A stretch of 33,091 nucleotides of DNA, taken from NCBI GenBank assembly GCA_947498315.1, contig CANMLD010000026.1, positions 1 to 33,091 on the forward strand. Reading direction: 5' to 3'. Positions within the stretch are counted from its first letter, which is position 1, and the number at the start of each line of letters is the position of its first letter. Positions 24,829 through 33,091 of this stretch are shown here, piece after piece. The notes under the pieces are model-generated. The model had not been told where the DNA came from, did not search any database, and was given only the letters and a program-made list of their open reading frames with translations. This stretch comes from Pseudomonadota bacterium (lineage in GTDB: Bacteria > Myxococcota_A > UBA9042 > GCA-2863065). Position numbers and translations under genes: made by a program.

Positions 24829-27800
24829 TTGCACCTCGGCTCGCCCGGGGACAAAGTCGAGCCTGTGAACTCGGAGACCATATTGCCCAACTACGAACTG
24901 CTGCGGTGGCTCCCGAGTGGCGTGACCTCGAGCGGCGACGACGGCGTCCCCGAAGGCGAACATCGCTCGGGCAGCATCCTCGCGCGCCGCCACGACGCCC
25001 ACGGCACACGAACCGTGGTGCTCAAGCCCTTACGCGCCGCCCGGCGTGAGCTCCGACTCCTTCACGGTCTGGTTCACCCGAACCTCCTTCTCCCTGAGCG
25101 CGTGGTGGACGTGGCCTTTGGCGACGAGCCGCCCGAGGCGCACTTGCTGCTCGACTACGCCGACGAGGGTGACCTCGCGTCGTGGCGACCTCGCTCTCGC
25201 GCCGCCGCGGCCACCGATGGTGCTCCTGACACGGACCTCTTCGCTGCCCTCCTGCAGGTCGCCCGTGCCCTCACATTTCTCCACGACGTGGGGCTCGTCC
25301 ACGGCGATGTAAAGCCCGCCAACGTCGTCGTCACGAGCAGCGGCGCCGCCCACGGCCGTTTTCGACTCACCGACTTCGACTGCCTGACGACGCCCCCGCC
25401 GGGTTCGACAGCGACGGCGCACGTGGGCCCTGAGGCGGGTGACCCGAGACCGGACGGGCTGAGCGGGACCCCCGCGTTCTTGCCGCCCGAGGCTTTCGAG
25501 GGCGCAGCGCCGTCGACGGCCGCAGACTGCTTCGCCTATGGCGTTACGGCGGTCTGGCTCCTGTCGGGGGAGCACCTCTTCGGCACAGCGCTTCGGCAAG
25601 TGCGTGAGGCCCAACTGAACGCGGCACGAGAGGGGAGCTACGAGAGCGCGCTAGCCCGAGCCCTGGCTGCCACATCCGTGTCGCCGCGCCTTCGGCGCTG
25701 GCTCAAGGGTCTTCTGTGCCCCGATGCGGCTACTCGAACGACCATGCGCCATGCCCTCGCGGAGCTCCACGCCATTCGGGAGGTCGACGAGCCTACGAGC
25801 AGCCCCCCCTTCGCGACGGGCGAGCTGCGCGAGACGGCCATGGCGCGTGCGGTGGCCCCGGGCGACCTCGGCCGTGAGCCGCTCCGGGACCGACTCCTGG
25901 CTTTGGCTCAGCCGCGCTCGCCTGCAGGCGCAGGCCGCCCTCGCGTGATCATCCTTCAAGCGGCGCCGGGCCTCGGGCGTTCATCCTTCTTGCGAAGCTT
26001 GGCTTTCCATGGTCGTGCGGACGGGCTCTGGACCACCGATCCCCAGCTCCCGGACGACGTCTCGGCCATCGCAGGTTGGCTGGCAGGCCCCGAGGCGCAT
26101 CGGCTCCTGCTCGCTGACGACTGGCACCTCGCCGCCCCCGAGCTGCGGCTCGCGGTCGTCTCACACTTGCGCCTGAGCGACGCTACGGTGACGGCGGTAC
26201 TCTCGCTCCCGAGCCCGGACGTCGTTGCCGGCGTTGAACCCATCCTGAGCGAGACGCACGCAGCGCTTCAAGGATTCGCGACACTCGATACCGTCTCTCT
26301 GACGCCACTCACGGCCGGCGACGGGACGGCCAATGACGACGTCATGATTCGGCTCCTCACTCGGCTCGCGGGCGGTCAGGAGGTCACCAGCGAGACGACG
26401 GCCGCGCTTCGACGCGGCACCGGTGGCCACCCCGCCTTTCTCCGCGCCGCGCTCCAACAGCTCGTGCTGACCGGCCGAGCCCCGGTGCTGACGGGGCAGC
26501 CGTTCCCCGACCCGTTGACCGATCTCCTCCCCGACTCGCTCACGGCGCTCGCTGCCGTGCGCGTCGCGAACCTCCCCCTCGAGGCCAGTAGGCTCGCATC
26601 GTTGCTCGCGGCCGCCGGCGGGACCGTCTCGGCGCCCGTGGCGTCGGTCTTCATGAGCGCTACAGCTCAGGAGGCGACCTCAGCGCTCCTTTCGGCTGAG
26701 CTCGCGTTCGAGTCCGACACTGGCCAGCTCGCCCTTGTCGGCGACGCTGCCGTTCGCGCCGCGCGAGCCACCCCGCTCCCACCGGAGTCAACGGTCGAGC
26801 TCATCCTGAACGCGCTCACCCAGCTCGGGCCCTCAGGCGCTCGCGCGCGCGTCGGCCTCCTCGGCACGCGTGGCGACCATCGCGACGCCGTCATCGTGGC
26901 CGCGGCCACGGGCTGCTACCGCGAGGGTGCCGCCTGGGCGCTCTCGTGCGTGAGCGACGACGCGACGCTCCTTCGTGCCGAGATCGTGATCTGGACTCAC
27001 CTCGCCGACTTCGAAGCGGCTCGGCTCGCCATCGAACGCCTCCACGAGCTGCCTGGCGGCGCGCCCGACGCGCCCACGGGAGAGGACGCTGAGCTGCGAG
27101 ACGAGCTGGCAATGGCTGCCCTCCTCGCCGGCCGCCACCGTGACGCGGTCCTGACGCTCGAACGCAGCCCGTCGGGCCAACGCCGAACGTCTTCGCTGGC
27201 GATCGCCGCCCGCGCCCACGTTCACCTCGGTGAGCTCGACCTTGCCACCGCGGCGCTCGACAGTATCGACGCCCTCTGGGCCGGCAACGCCACGCCGCCG
27301 GCCGCGCAGTGGCAACGCCACGCCCTCGTCACCCGTGCGCTGGTCGCGCTCTATCGCGGCCAGTACGCTGACGCACAGGAGCATTGCCAACGCGCCTTCG
27401 CCCGCTTCGACGATCCCGGCGCTGCCGGCGTCGAGAGCAGCGCAGACGGGACCGAGCTCGCTCTCCTCGAGAACGCGCTCGGGGTCATTGCCCAGCGTCA
27501 AGGGCGGCTCGACGATGCCGCGAGATGGTACGTCCGCAGCCGCGACGTCGCGGGAAAACACGGCAACGACCAACGGCGGGCCATCGCGGTCATGAACCTC
27601 GGGACCGTCGAGCACGAGCGCGGCGCCCTCGGCGGCGCCCTTGTCGCATACCGTGACGCCGCCCGAATCGGCCGCAAGACCGGCGACGCGACCGGTACCC
27701 TGAAGGCGCTCACCAACGAAGCCAACGTGCTCGTGGCCTCAGGCGATCGGACTACGGCCCTCTCCGTACTCACCCGGGCCGCCGAGCTGCAGCCGGCTAC

Positions 27801-30126
27801 GGAGAACCGCTTTCTGCGAGGCTATCTGTCGCTCATCCGTGCGGAGGCGCTCTCTCTCGGGGGCCACTTGGTGGAGGCTGCCGAGGCTGCTGAGTACGCT
27901 CGTAGAGAGTTCGAGTCCCTCGGCAATCGCCGAGAGCGTGCTGACGCGCTGCTGGTGCTGACGAGGCTCGCGCTCCGGCGCGTCGATGCTACGTCCATCG
28001 CGTCACTGCTTCGCGAGCTCGCCGACGACGTCGCCGCGTTGAGCTCGGACCGGCTCGCGGTCTACGACGCCATCCTCCGCTCCACGTGGCAGCGGGTCCG
28101 GCCCATGGACGACGACGCTGAGCCCGAGACGGATGCTGCTGCGCCGGAGCCGCCATCCCCCGTGGCGACCGAACGCGACACCGGCCCCCTCGACGCGCTG
28201 GTGCGTAGGGTCGCCGTCTTCCGTACGGACCTCCACTTCGCGCTCCACGCTGAGCTGCTCCAAGTCACGCTCACCAGCGAGCGTCACAGTGAGGCGCGAC
28301 GCCATGCCGCCGAGCTCGTGCGCCTTGAAAGCCGCATCCTCGACGGGCTCGACGCGCCCCACCGCCCCATGTGGCTAGGACAACCCGACGTCCGGGAGAC
28401 GCTACGGATCGCCCGAACGCTCTCGAAGGCGCCGGCAGGGCGTGGACTCGGTCCTGACGGCGCCGACTTCGTGAGTCAAGTCCTGGAGTTGAATAAACGG
28501 CTCGCCGCCGAACCCGAGCCCGAGCGGTTGCTCAAGACCATCCTCGACGTCGCAATCACCGTCACCGGCGCGGAGCGTGGCTTCCTACTGACCCCTGGTG
28601 AGGACGGCGATCTCGAGGTCCGCGTCGCGCGAAACCTCGATCAAGCCCCGATGCGGAAGGCCCAGATCCGGTTCTCCAAGGGCGTCGCCGACCGTGTCTT
28701 CGCCGGCGGCAAGGCCATCGCGAGCGTGGATGCGGCCGACGACCAACGCCTCCGGGACCTCGTGAGCGTTCACGCCATGAAACTCCGCTCCGTGTTGTGC
28801 GTACCCATGCGCCACGGGGTACGCCCGATCGGAGTCATCTACGTCGACAACCGATTTCAGCGAGGCGCCTTCTCCGAGGACCGAGTGGCCTTCCTCGAGG
28901 CCTTCGCCGATCAGGCCGCCCTCGCGCTCCAGTCGGCGCTCTTCGTCGAGGCTGAGCGCGATGCCCGCCTGCGCCTCGAAGTCGCCCACGAGTCGCTGGC
29001 TCGCCAAAGTGCGCGGGTGGAAGCGCTGAACGCGGAGCTCTCGACCGATCTCTCCCGTCGCACAGCGGAGCTCGGGACCGAAGCGGCACGCGCATCTCAG
29101 CTCGGCGACCAGCTCGCTCGGACTGCCGCCGACCTCGAGGAGACACGAGCCGCCCTTCGGAGTGTGCGCACCGAACACGACTCACTCCGAGCGATGCTCG
29201 GTGACTCCGCCCCGATGGTCAGCGTTAGGGCGCTCATCGAGCGAGTCGCCAGCGCGACGGTCCCGCTGCTCGTCTACGGTGAGTCCGGCACTGGTAAAGA
29301 GCTGGTCGCCCGCGCCGCCCACGCGCTCAGCGAGCGCACTGGCCGCTTGGTCGCCATCAACTGCGCCGCGTTGCCCGAGGCCCTCCTCGAGTCCGAGCTC
29401 TTCGGAGTCGTCCGCGGCGCCTTCACGGGCGCGGACCGGGACCGGGTCGGGCTCTTCGAAGAAGCGCACAACGGCACGCTCTTCCTCGACGAGCTCGGTG
29501 AGATGCCGCTCGCCATGCAGGCCAAGCTGCTCCGCGTCCTCGAGACCATGGAGGTGCGCCGGGTGGGGGCCGCCGCGACCAAGACGGTCGACGTCCGCGT
29601 CGTCGCCGCGACGCATCGGGACCTGCCGGCCGAAATCGCGGCAGGGCGCTTCCGCCAGGACCTCTACTTTCGTCTGAAGGTGATCGAGATCCGGCTCCCG
29701 CCGCTACGAGACCGCCCCGGCGACATACGGCTCTTGACGGCGCATCTGCTCACGCGCATCGGCGACCGCTGGAAGCTCGGGGCGCGCCAGCTCAGCGTCG
29801 CCGCACTCCGGGCGCTCGAGGCCCATAGCTGGCCGGGAAACGTCCGCGAGCTCGAGTCCGTGCTCACGTCGGCAGCGCTAACCGCACAGGACGGCCTCAT
29901 CGGGGTCGAGCATCTGGGCCTGCCCGCGTCGACCGCGCGACCGTCGGCCACGGGTACCGGCCCGGCCATCGGCTGGGACGGCGCGTCGACGCTGGCCGAG
30001 ATCGAAGCACTGATCGTCCGAGACGCGTGGGAGCGCCTCGGCCGAAACAAGTCGAAGACGGCACGTGCGCTCGACATGGACCGCAACACGCTGGCGGCCA
30101 AACTGCATTCGACGGAGGGACGATGA
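24829..30126 (+). CDS. Giant sensor-regulator: kinase-like, ATPase, TPR, GAF, sigma-54 AAA+, Fis HTH
   Basis: 1765 residues from TTG (GTG at 24865 is an alternative start). Residues ~20-310 are a Ser/Thr-kinase-like domain: K66 in V-V-L-K, H158-G-D-V-K-P-A-N, D181-F-D in place of D-F-G, P-P-E in place of A-P-E, and no clear glycine-rich loop. Residues ~365-650 are a STAND-type ATPase with P-loop A-P-G-L-G-R-S-S, where the usual Lys is R384. Residues ~700-1090 are TPR-like helices. Residues ~1215-1375 are a GAF domain, then a coiled coil to ~1460. A sigma-54 AAA+ domain follows: Walker A G-E-S-G-T-G-K-E with K1490, G-A-F-T-G-A at 1530-1535, and L-F-L-D-E-L-G-E-M. A Fis-like HTH closes it (N-K-S-K-T-A-R-A-L-D-M-D-R-N-T-L). 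It should activate RpoN-dependent promoters in response to signals. It is coupled by ATGA to the thioredoxin gene. Confidence 0.9.
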   Translation: MHLGSPGDKVEPVNSETILPNYELLRWLPSGVTSSGDDGVPEGEHRSGSILARRHDAHGTRTVVLKPLRAARRELRLLHGLVHPNLLLPERVVDVAFGDEPPEAHLLLDYADEGDLASWRPRSRAAAATDGAPDTDLFAALLQVARALTFLHDVGLVHGDVKPANVVVTSSGAAHGRFRLTDFDCLTTPPPGSTATAHVGPEAGDPRPDGLSGTPAFLPPEAFEGAAPSTAADCFAYGVTAVWLLSGEHLFGTALRQVREAQLNAAREGSYESALARALAATSVSPRLRRWLKGLLCPDAATRTTMRHALAELHAIREVDEPTSSPPFATGELRETAMARAVAPGDLGREPLRDRLLALAQPRSPAGAGRPRVIILQAAPGLGRSSFLRSLAFHGRADGLWTTDPQLPDDVSAIAGWLAGPEAHRLLLADDWHLAAPELRLAVVSHLRLSDATVTAVLSLPSPDVVAGVEPILSETHAALQGFATLDTVSLTPLTAGDGTANDDVMIRLLTRLAGGQEVTSETTAALRRGTGGHPAFLRAALQQLVLTGRAPVLTGQPFPDPLTDLLPDSLTALAAVRVANLPLEASRLASLLAAAGGTVSAPVASVFMSATAQEATSALLSAELAFESDTGQLALVGDAAVRAARATPLPPESTVELILNALTQLGPSGARARVGLLGTRGDHRDAVIVAAATGCYREGAAWALSCVSDDATLLRAEIVIWTHLADFEAARLAIERLHELPGGAPDAPTGEDAELRDELAMAALLAGRHRDAVLTLERSPSGQRRTSSLAIAARAHVHLGELDLATAALDSIDALWAGNATPPAAQWQRHALVTRALVALYRGQYADAQEHCQRAFARFDDPGAAGVESSADGTELALLENALGVIAQRQGRLDDAARWYVRSRDVAGKHGNDQRRAIAVMNLGTVEHERGALGGALVAYRDAARIGRKTGDATGTLKALTNEANVLVASGDRTTALSVLTRAAELQPATENRFLRGYLSLIRAEALSLGGHLVEAAEAAEYARREFESLGNRRERADALLVLTRLALRRVDATSIASLLRELADDVAALSSDRLAVYDAILRSTWQRVRPMDDDAEPETDAAAPEPPSPVATERDTGPLDALVRRVAVFRTDLHFALHAELLQVTLTSERHSEARRHAAELVRLESRILDGLDAPHRPMWLGQPDVRETLRIARTLSKAPAGRGLGPDGADFVSQVLELNKRLAAEPEPERLLKTILDVAITVTGAERGFLLTPGEDGDLEVRVARNLDQAPMRKAQIRFSKGVADRVFAGGKAIASVDAADDQRLRDLVSVHAMKLRSVLCVPMRHGVRPIGVIYVDNRFQRGAFSEDRVAFLEAFADQAALALQSALFVEAERDARLRLEVAHESLARQSARVEALNAELSTDLSRRTAELGTEAARASQLGDQLARTAADLEETRAALRSVRTEHDSLRAMLGDSAPMVSVRALIERVASATVPLLVYGESGTGKELVARAAHALSERTGRLVAINCAALPEALLESELFGVVRGAFTGADRDRVGLFEEAHNGTLFLDELGEMPLAMQAKLLRVLETMEVRRVGAAATKTVDVRVVAATHRDLPAEIAAGRFRQDLYFRLKVIEIRLPPLRDRPGDIRLLTAHLLTRIGDRWKLGARQLSVAALRALEAHSWPGNVRELESVLTSAALTAQDGLIGVEHLGLPASTARPSATGTGPAIGWDGASTLAEIEALIVRDAWERLGRNKSKTARALDMDRNTLAAKLHSTEGR

Positions 30127-30656
30127 CCGACACCGCCGCTCCCACTGCGCCACGGAGGCCCCTTGGCAAGCGCCTCCTGCACGGCGCTGCCCAACTCCTC
30201 GGGTGGGCCGTGGCCATCCTCGTCGTCAGCTACATAGTCGGCCGCTGGCGCAGCCCCGCGCTCGAGACGCCGCCTGGCGTCGCCCTCGTCGATCTCCGAA
30301 CCGGCGCGCGCGTGACGCTGGCCGACCTCCGGGGAAAGCCCACTGTCCTGAACTTCTGGGCCTCGTGGTGCGGTCCGTGCCGGCTCGAGCTCCCGGCCCT
30401 CGAGCGATTCGCGAACGCTCACCCGAACGTGCAAGTAGTCGGCATCGGCCACGACGAGCCCGGCGACCTCCTCTCCGCCGCCGCCGACGCGGGCGTCACC
30501 TACCGCCTTCTGCACGACCCCGGAGCTACCAGCAAGGCCTGGGGCGTGTCCACGTTACCGACCACCTTCGCGCTCGACGCGGAGGGCCGGCTCGTCTGGT
30601 CTTACACGGGCCTCCTCCTCGACCCGCACCTCGTCTGGCTCGGTTGGATGATCTGA
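30123..30656 (+). CDS. Membrane-anchored thioredoxin-like protein (TlpA/ResA type)
   Basis: 177 residues. A single N-terminal membrane anchor (residues ~20-40, A-A-Q-L-L-G-W-A-V-A-I-L-V-V-S-Y-I-V) leads to a periplasmic thioredoxin domain. V-L-N-F-W-A-S-W-C-G-P-C-R has the active C-x-x-C, and S-T-L-P-T-T-F contains the cis-Pro. Such proteins reduce disulphides, for example in cytochrome c maturation. The ATG overlaps the stop of the giant regulator by 4 nt, so the two proteins are made together; a redox input to the regulator is possible but unproven. Confidence 0.88.
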   Translation: MTDTAAPTAPRRPLGKRLLHGAAQLLGWAVAILVVSYIVGRWRSPALETPPGVALVDLRTGARVTLADLRGKPTVLNFWASWCGPCRLELPALERFANAHPNVQVVGIGHDEPGDLLSAAADAGVTYRLLHDPGATSKAWGVSTLPTTFALDAEGRLVWSYTGLLLDPHLVWLGWMI

Positions 30657-31194
30657 CAACCCCCTGCAGGATCAGCCTAGGACGTCACCTCCGGGGGCGT
30701 GATCCAGCAGTGGCACGAGTCTTCGGTGGAGAGTGGAGCCCTGTCCGACGCCCCCGAGCAAGCCGCCGCATGGAACGCGGACTCGCCCCTTCGCGACCCT
30801 CCGTCGTCGGGAACTGCTTGTGGAGGCTGAGCAAGGCGCGCGTTGGGGCGTGTGTGGTCCGACGGCCCCTGCGTCATGGGGACTGTTGAGACTGACGGCG
30901 GCCGCGTTTCCTTCTGGCGTGGCCTGTCCATCCTTGCACGTGACCCAGACGGTGCGGCGGTGCTTGGGCGTGGACCGGCCGTGGAAGTCAACCGCATAGG
31001 CATTGAATATCCTATCCGCCCGGTTGGCAGGCATCGACGGACGGGTTCAAGGTCGTTGACGGGAACGCGTTGGCGAGCTTGGGACTCGAAATAGGTGGTG
31101 TCGGCGGTGGCGATCGCGATAAGCCAGGGGGTAGTCCATGGTCGTATGCTAACCTTTTCTCCTGGTCGCTTTTCGACTTGTCGCAGGAGCACTC
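30657..31194. other. Stretch without a convincing gene
   Basis: About 540 bases. Several frames are open on both strands, but none shows a recognisable protein. The plus frame from 30682 to about 31030 has a coding-like composition (G-V-I-Q-Q-W-H-E; G-R-V-W-S-D-G-P; E-V-N-R-I-G-I-E-Y) broken by TGA near 30828, so it may be a gene remnant. The last ~50 bases should hold the promoter of the PAS-STAS gene. Confidence 0.45.
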
Positions 31195-32355
31195 ATGAAG
31201 AACGACGAGGGCATTGACCGCAACCCAACTCTCTTGCTTGCGGCGTGGGGCGCGATCAATAGTGTGCAGGCGATCATCCGGTTCGATCTTGACGGTAAGG
31301 TGATCGACGCAAACGCGAACTACCTCCACCTGTTCGGCTTCGAGCGCGAAGAGTTGCTGGGTAAGCACCACCGGATTCTGTGCGTCGCGTCGTTCACCGA
31401 GTCGGCGGAGTACGAGGCGTTCTGGAACCGTCTGCGCGCGGGCGAGGCGTTCTCTGCGGAGTACAAGCGGATCGGCAAGGACGGTCGCGAGATATGGCTC
31501 CAGGCATCCTATAATCCGATCCTCGGCGCCGACGGCGCGCCGATCTGCGTACTGAAGGCCGCGATCGACGTCACGGCAGGCAGGAAGCTGGCGGCCGAGG
31601 CGCGCAGCAAGCTTGAGGCGATCGAACGCTCGCAAGCGGTCGTGGAGTTCAGTCTCGACGGGAAAATCCTGACAGCGAACCGCAACTTCCTGCAAATATT
31701 CGGGTACTCGCTGGCCGATCTGCAGGGCAAGCCGCACCAGGTGCTGTGCCCCCCTGCCGTCGCACAGTCGGCGTCCTACGCCGCGTTCTGGCAGAAGTTG
31801 CGGCAAGGCGAGTTCGTTGCGGGGGATTACCAGCGCGTCGCGAGCGATGGCAAGGCCGTGTGGCTGCACGCGTCGTACAATCCGGTCTTCGACGCCGACG
31901 ACAAGATCGTGAAGGTAGTGAAGTTCGCCTCTGACATCACTGAGAATATCGAAGCCCTCAGCCGCGAGCGGCTCGAGATGTCGACGCCGGTCACCGAGGT
32001 GTGGGACGGCGTGTTGCTTACCCCCATTATTGGCACGCTCGACTTGAAGCGATTGACCGAACTCATGAACCGCGCGCTGTCGAGCATCGTCAAGCTCCGG
32101 GCGACCACACTCGTGCTCGACATCACCGGTGTCACCGTCGTCGACACGGCGGTCGCGAGTCACCTGATCAAGGTCGCGAAGGCGGCGGCGCTGCTGGGGT
32201 GCCGTGCGATTCTCACGGGCGTCTCGCCGGCGATCGCGCAGACCATGGTCGAAATCGGCATCGATCTGGGAAGCGTGCAGACCACATCGACCATCAGGTC
32301 GGCGCTGAACGGGCTGATCCAGTCTCGCCGTGGGCCGGCCGCCGCCGTGTCGTGA
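31195..32355 (+). CDS. PAS-PAS-STAS protein, RsbR-like stressosome sensor
   Basis: 386 residues from ATG, with AGGAG 6-8 nt upstream. There are two similar PAS domains (residues ~20-130, I-I-R-F-D-L-D-G-K-V-I-D-A-N; and ~140-255, V-V-E-F-S-L-D-G-K-I-L-T-A-N) that end in W-L-Q-A-S-Y-N-P and W-L-H-A-S-Y-N-P, like those of PAS-type chemoreceptors. A C-terminal STAS domain (~265-375) follows, with L-D-I-T-G-V-T-V-V-D-T-A-V-A-S-H-L. The threonine in V-D-T (about 318) sits where RsbR/RsbS carry the phosphoacceptor, and I-L-T-G-V-S-P-A-I-A-Q-T is also RsbR-like. It probably senses redox or ligand signals and acts through a partner-switching complex. No RsbS or RsbT partner is in the window. Its neighbour on the right is IS91 debris. 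Confidence 0.85.
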   Translation: MKNDEGIDRNPTLLLAAWGAINSVQAIIRFDLDGKVIDANANYLHLFGFEREELLGKHHRILCVASFTESAEYEAFWNRLRAGEAFSAEYKRIGKDGREIWLQASYNPILGADGAPICVLKAAIDVTAGRKLAAEARSKLEAIERSQAVVEFSLDGKILTANRNFLQIFGYSLADLQGKPHQVLCPPAVAQSASYAAFWQKLRQGEFVAGDYQRVASDGKAVWLHASYNPVFDADDKIVKVVKFASDITENIEALSRERLEMSTPVTEVWDGVLLTPIIGTLDLKRLTELMNRALSSIVKLRATTLVLDITGVTVVDTAVASHLIKVAKAAALLGCRAILTGVSPAIAQTMVEIGIDLGSVQTTSTIRSALNGLIQSRRGPAAAVS

Positions 32356-32430
32356 GCCGGGGATGAGCGATTCAACGCAGCAGCGGCCCTTCCAGCACGC
32401 ATCCCTGGGGGCGGGGCGCGGATATGTTGA

Positions 32431-33020
32431 AGGGCATCGACCTGCCACAGTAAGCCCGCCATCGCCAAGCTGCCCGCTCGCTCTCCCGCCGGATTCGATG
32501 TCCATGCCGGCGTAGCCATCCCGGCTCACGCGCGCGCGGCGCTGCAGAAGTGGCTCGCCTATTTGGCGCGGCCACCGGTCCCCGCGTCTCGGCTACAGCA
32601 ACTCAACAATGACAACGTGGCCTTCGACCACCGAGCGACGCTTGCGTCGTCCGCAGAGAGCTATGTGGGCTCGCGGCGTGAAAACGTCCGACAGTCGGCT
32701 CGGCGACTGTCGCCTCTAGTGGAGTTTCAGCCGCGTGCAATCATCGCCCGACTCGCAGCCCTGATGTTACCAACCAAGTTCCCGATGCTACGCTACCTGG
32801 GCGTCATCGGCGACGGTCGCGAAGCGGGCCGTCGCCCGCTGCCTGCCACGCGCGCCTCCGCTCGCGTGTCGTGCCGGAGCCACCCCGAGAGGCACCGGAG
32901 CGGCCTATCTCGCCGAAGCGACCCGGAAGTCTGACATGGGCACAGCTTCTGGTTCGCACGTTCGGACTTCGGGTCACGGACTGCCCGTGCGGAGGAACCT
33001 TCAGATTCGTCGCCGTCATC
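32431..33020 (+). pseudogene. Degraded IS91-family transposase
   Basis: A frame open from 32431 to 32934 begins with P-A-G-F-D-V-H-A-G-V-A-I-P-A-H-A-R-A-A-L and has L-A-Y-L-A-R-P-P-V-P-A-S-R-L, both typical of IS91/IS801 transposases (H-A-G-V-x-V-P; R-Y-x-x-R-P-P). V-E-F-Q-P-R-A-I-I-A-R-L-A-A-L-M-L-P and L-R-Y-L-G-V-I follow. The C-terminal part lies in another frame from ~32871 (L-T-W-A-Q-L-L-V-R-T-F-G-L-R-V-T-D-C-P-C-G-G), a common IS91 tail. The N-terminal zinc and HUH/Tyr part is absent and the middle is scrambled, so the element is dead. Confidence 0.75.
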
Positions 33021-33026
33021 CTCCCT

Positions 33027-33042
33027 GCGGGCGAAGGCCCGC
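33027..33042. other. Hairpin with GAAG tetraloop
   Basis: GCGGGC, GAAG, GCCCGC: perfect 6-bp stem just after the transposase remnant. It may belong to the end of the IS91-type element. Confidence 0.55.
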
Positions 33043-33048
33043 TTCCCC

Positions 33049-33076
33049 GATCAAACGGGCCACAGCCCGTTTGATC
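33049..33076. other. Perfect 12-bp inverted repeat at right edge
   Basis: GATCAAACGGGC, CACA, GCCCGTTTGATC: perfect 12-bp stem with a 4-nt loop, no T-tract. Being 3' of the transposase remnant it could be the replication-origin end of the IS91-type element or an intergenic repeat. Confidence 0.6.
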
Positions 33077-33091
33077 GACCTTCGCTGAACC

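Noticed and set aside
30843-31094. 83-residue plus-strand frame from TTG
   Set aside because: The start has no ribosome-binding site, the frame appears to continue a broken upstream frame, and no family was recognised; noted only as a possible remnant.
31012-32529. 505-residue open frame on the minus strand
   Set aside because: It lies antisense to the PAS-PAS-STAS gene, whose plus-frame domains are clear. Long antisense frames are expected at this GC content.

Overview
The window is GC-rich, codon-dense bacterial chromosome and most resembles Myxococcota of the Polyangia type. Pointers are a very large protein that joins a Ser/Thr-kinase-like domain to a sigma-54 activator, many lipoproteins with Asp/Thr-rich or Cys-rich tails, a lectin plus thrombospondin-3 surface protein, and a b558-type succinate dehydrogenase. 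The taxon is inferred from gene content and style, not from a marker gene. No rRNA, tRNA or CRISPR array was seen.

Layout. 1-5976: envelope and unknown proteins. These are a truncated TPR-like lipoprotein coupled to a Cys-rich lipoprotein (+), then on the minus strand a DUF6599-like secreted protein, a beta-propeller-like protein, an Arg-rich/acidic small protein and a lectin/TSP3 surface protein. 6132-11387: a saccharopine-dehydrogenase-like oxidoreductase (+), a lipoprotein (-), then sdhC-sdhA-sdhB (+), the complete membrane-bound succinate:quinone oxidoreductase. 11389-11950: a decayed glyoxalase/VOC gene interrupted by a 157-bp MITE-like palindromic element. 11952-14592 (-): a small membrane protein followed by separate RlmK-like and RlmL-like 23S rRNA methyltransferases, in the opposite order to the fused E. 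coli RlmKL. 14593-15299: gene-free DNA with heptanucleotide and ~60-70 bp imperfect repeats.

15300-22870 (+): a tightly coupled seven-gene unit: HpaI-type aldolase, Gfo/Idh/MocA oxidoreductase, GmhA-like SIS isomerase, D-2-hydroxyacid dehydrogenase, GT-B-like transferase, NeuA/KdsB-like cytidylyltransferase and an atypical radical SAM protein. Read together, it looks like a pathway that builds, CMP-activates and transfers an unusual acidic sugar in which an HpaI-type aldolase stands where NeuB or KdsA would be expected. This is the best candidate in the window for an undescribed system.

22875-24658 (-): two lipoproteins with Asp-rich repetitive tails. 24829-30656 (+): the 1765-residue kinase-like/ATPase/TPR/GAF/sigma-54 regulator, translationally coupled to a membrane-anchored thioredoxin-like protein. 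31195-32355 (+): a PAS-PAS-STAS (RsbR-like) sensor. 32431-33091: remains of an IS91-family transposase followed by two strong hairpins, so the right edge is a mobile-element graveyard.
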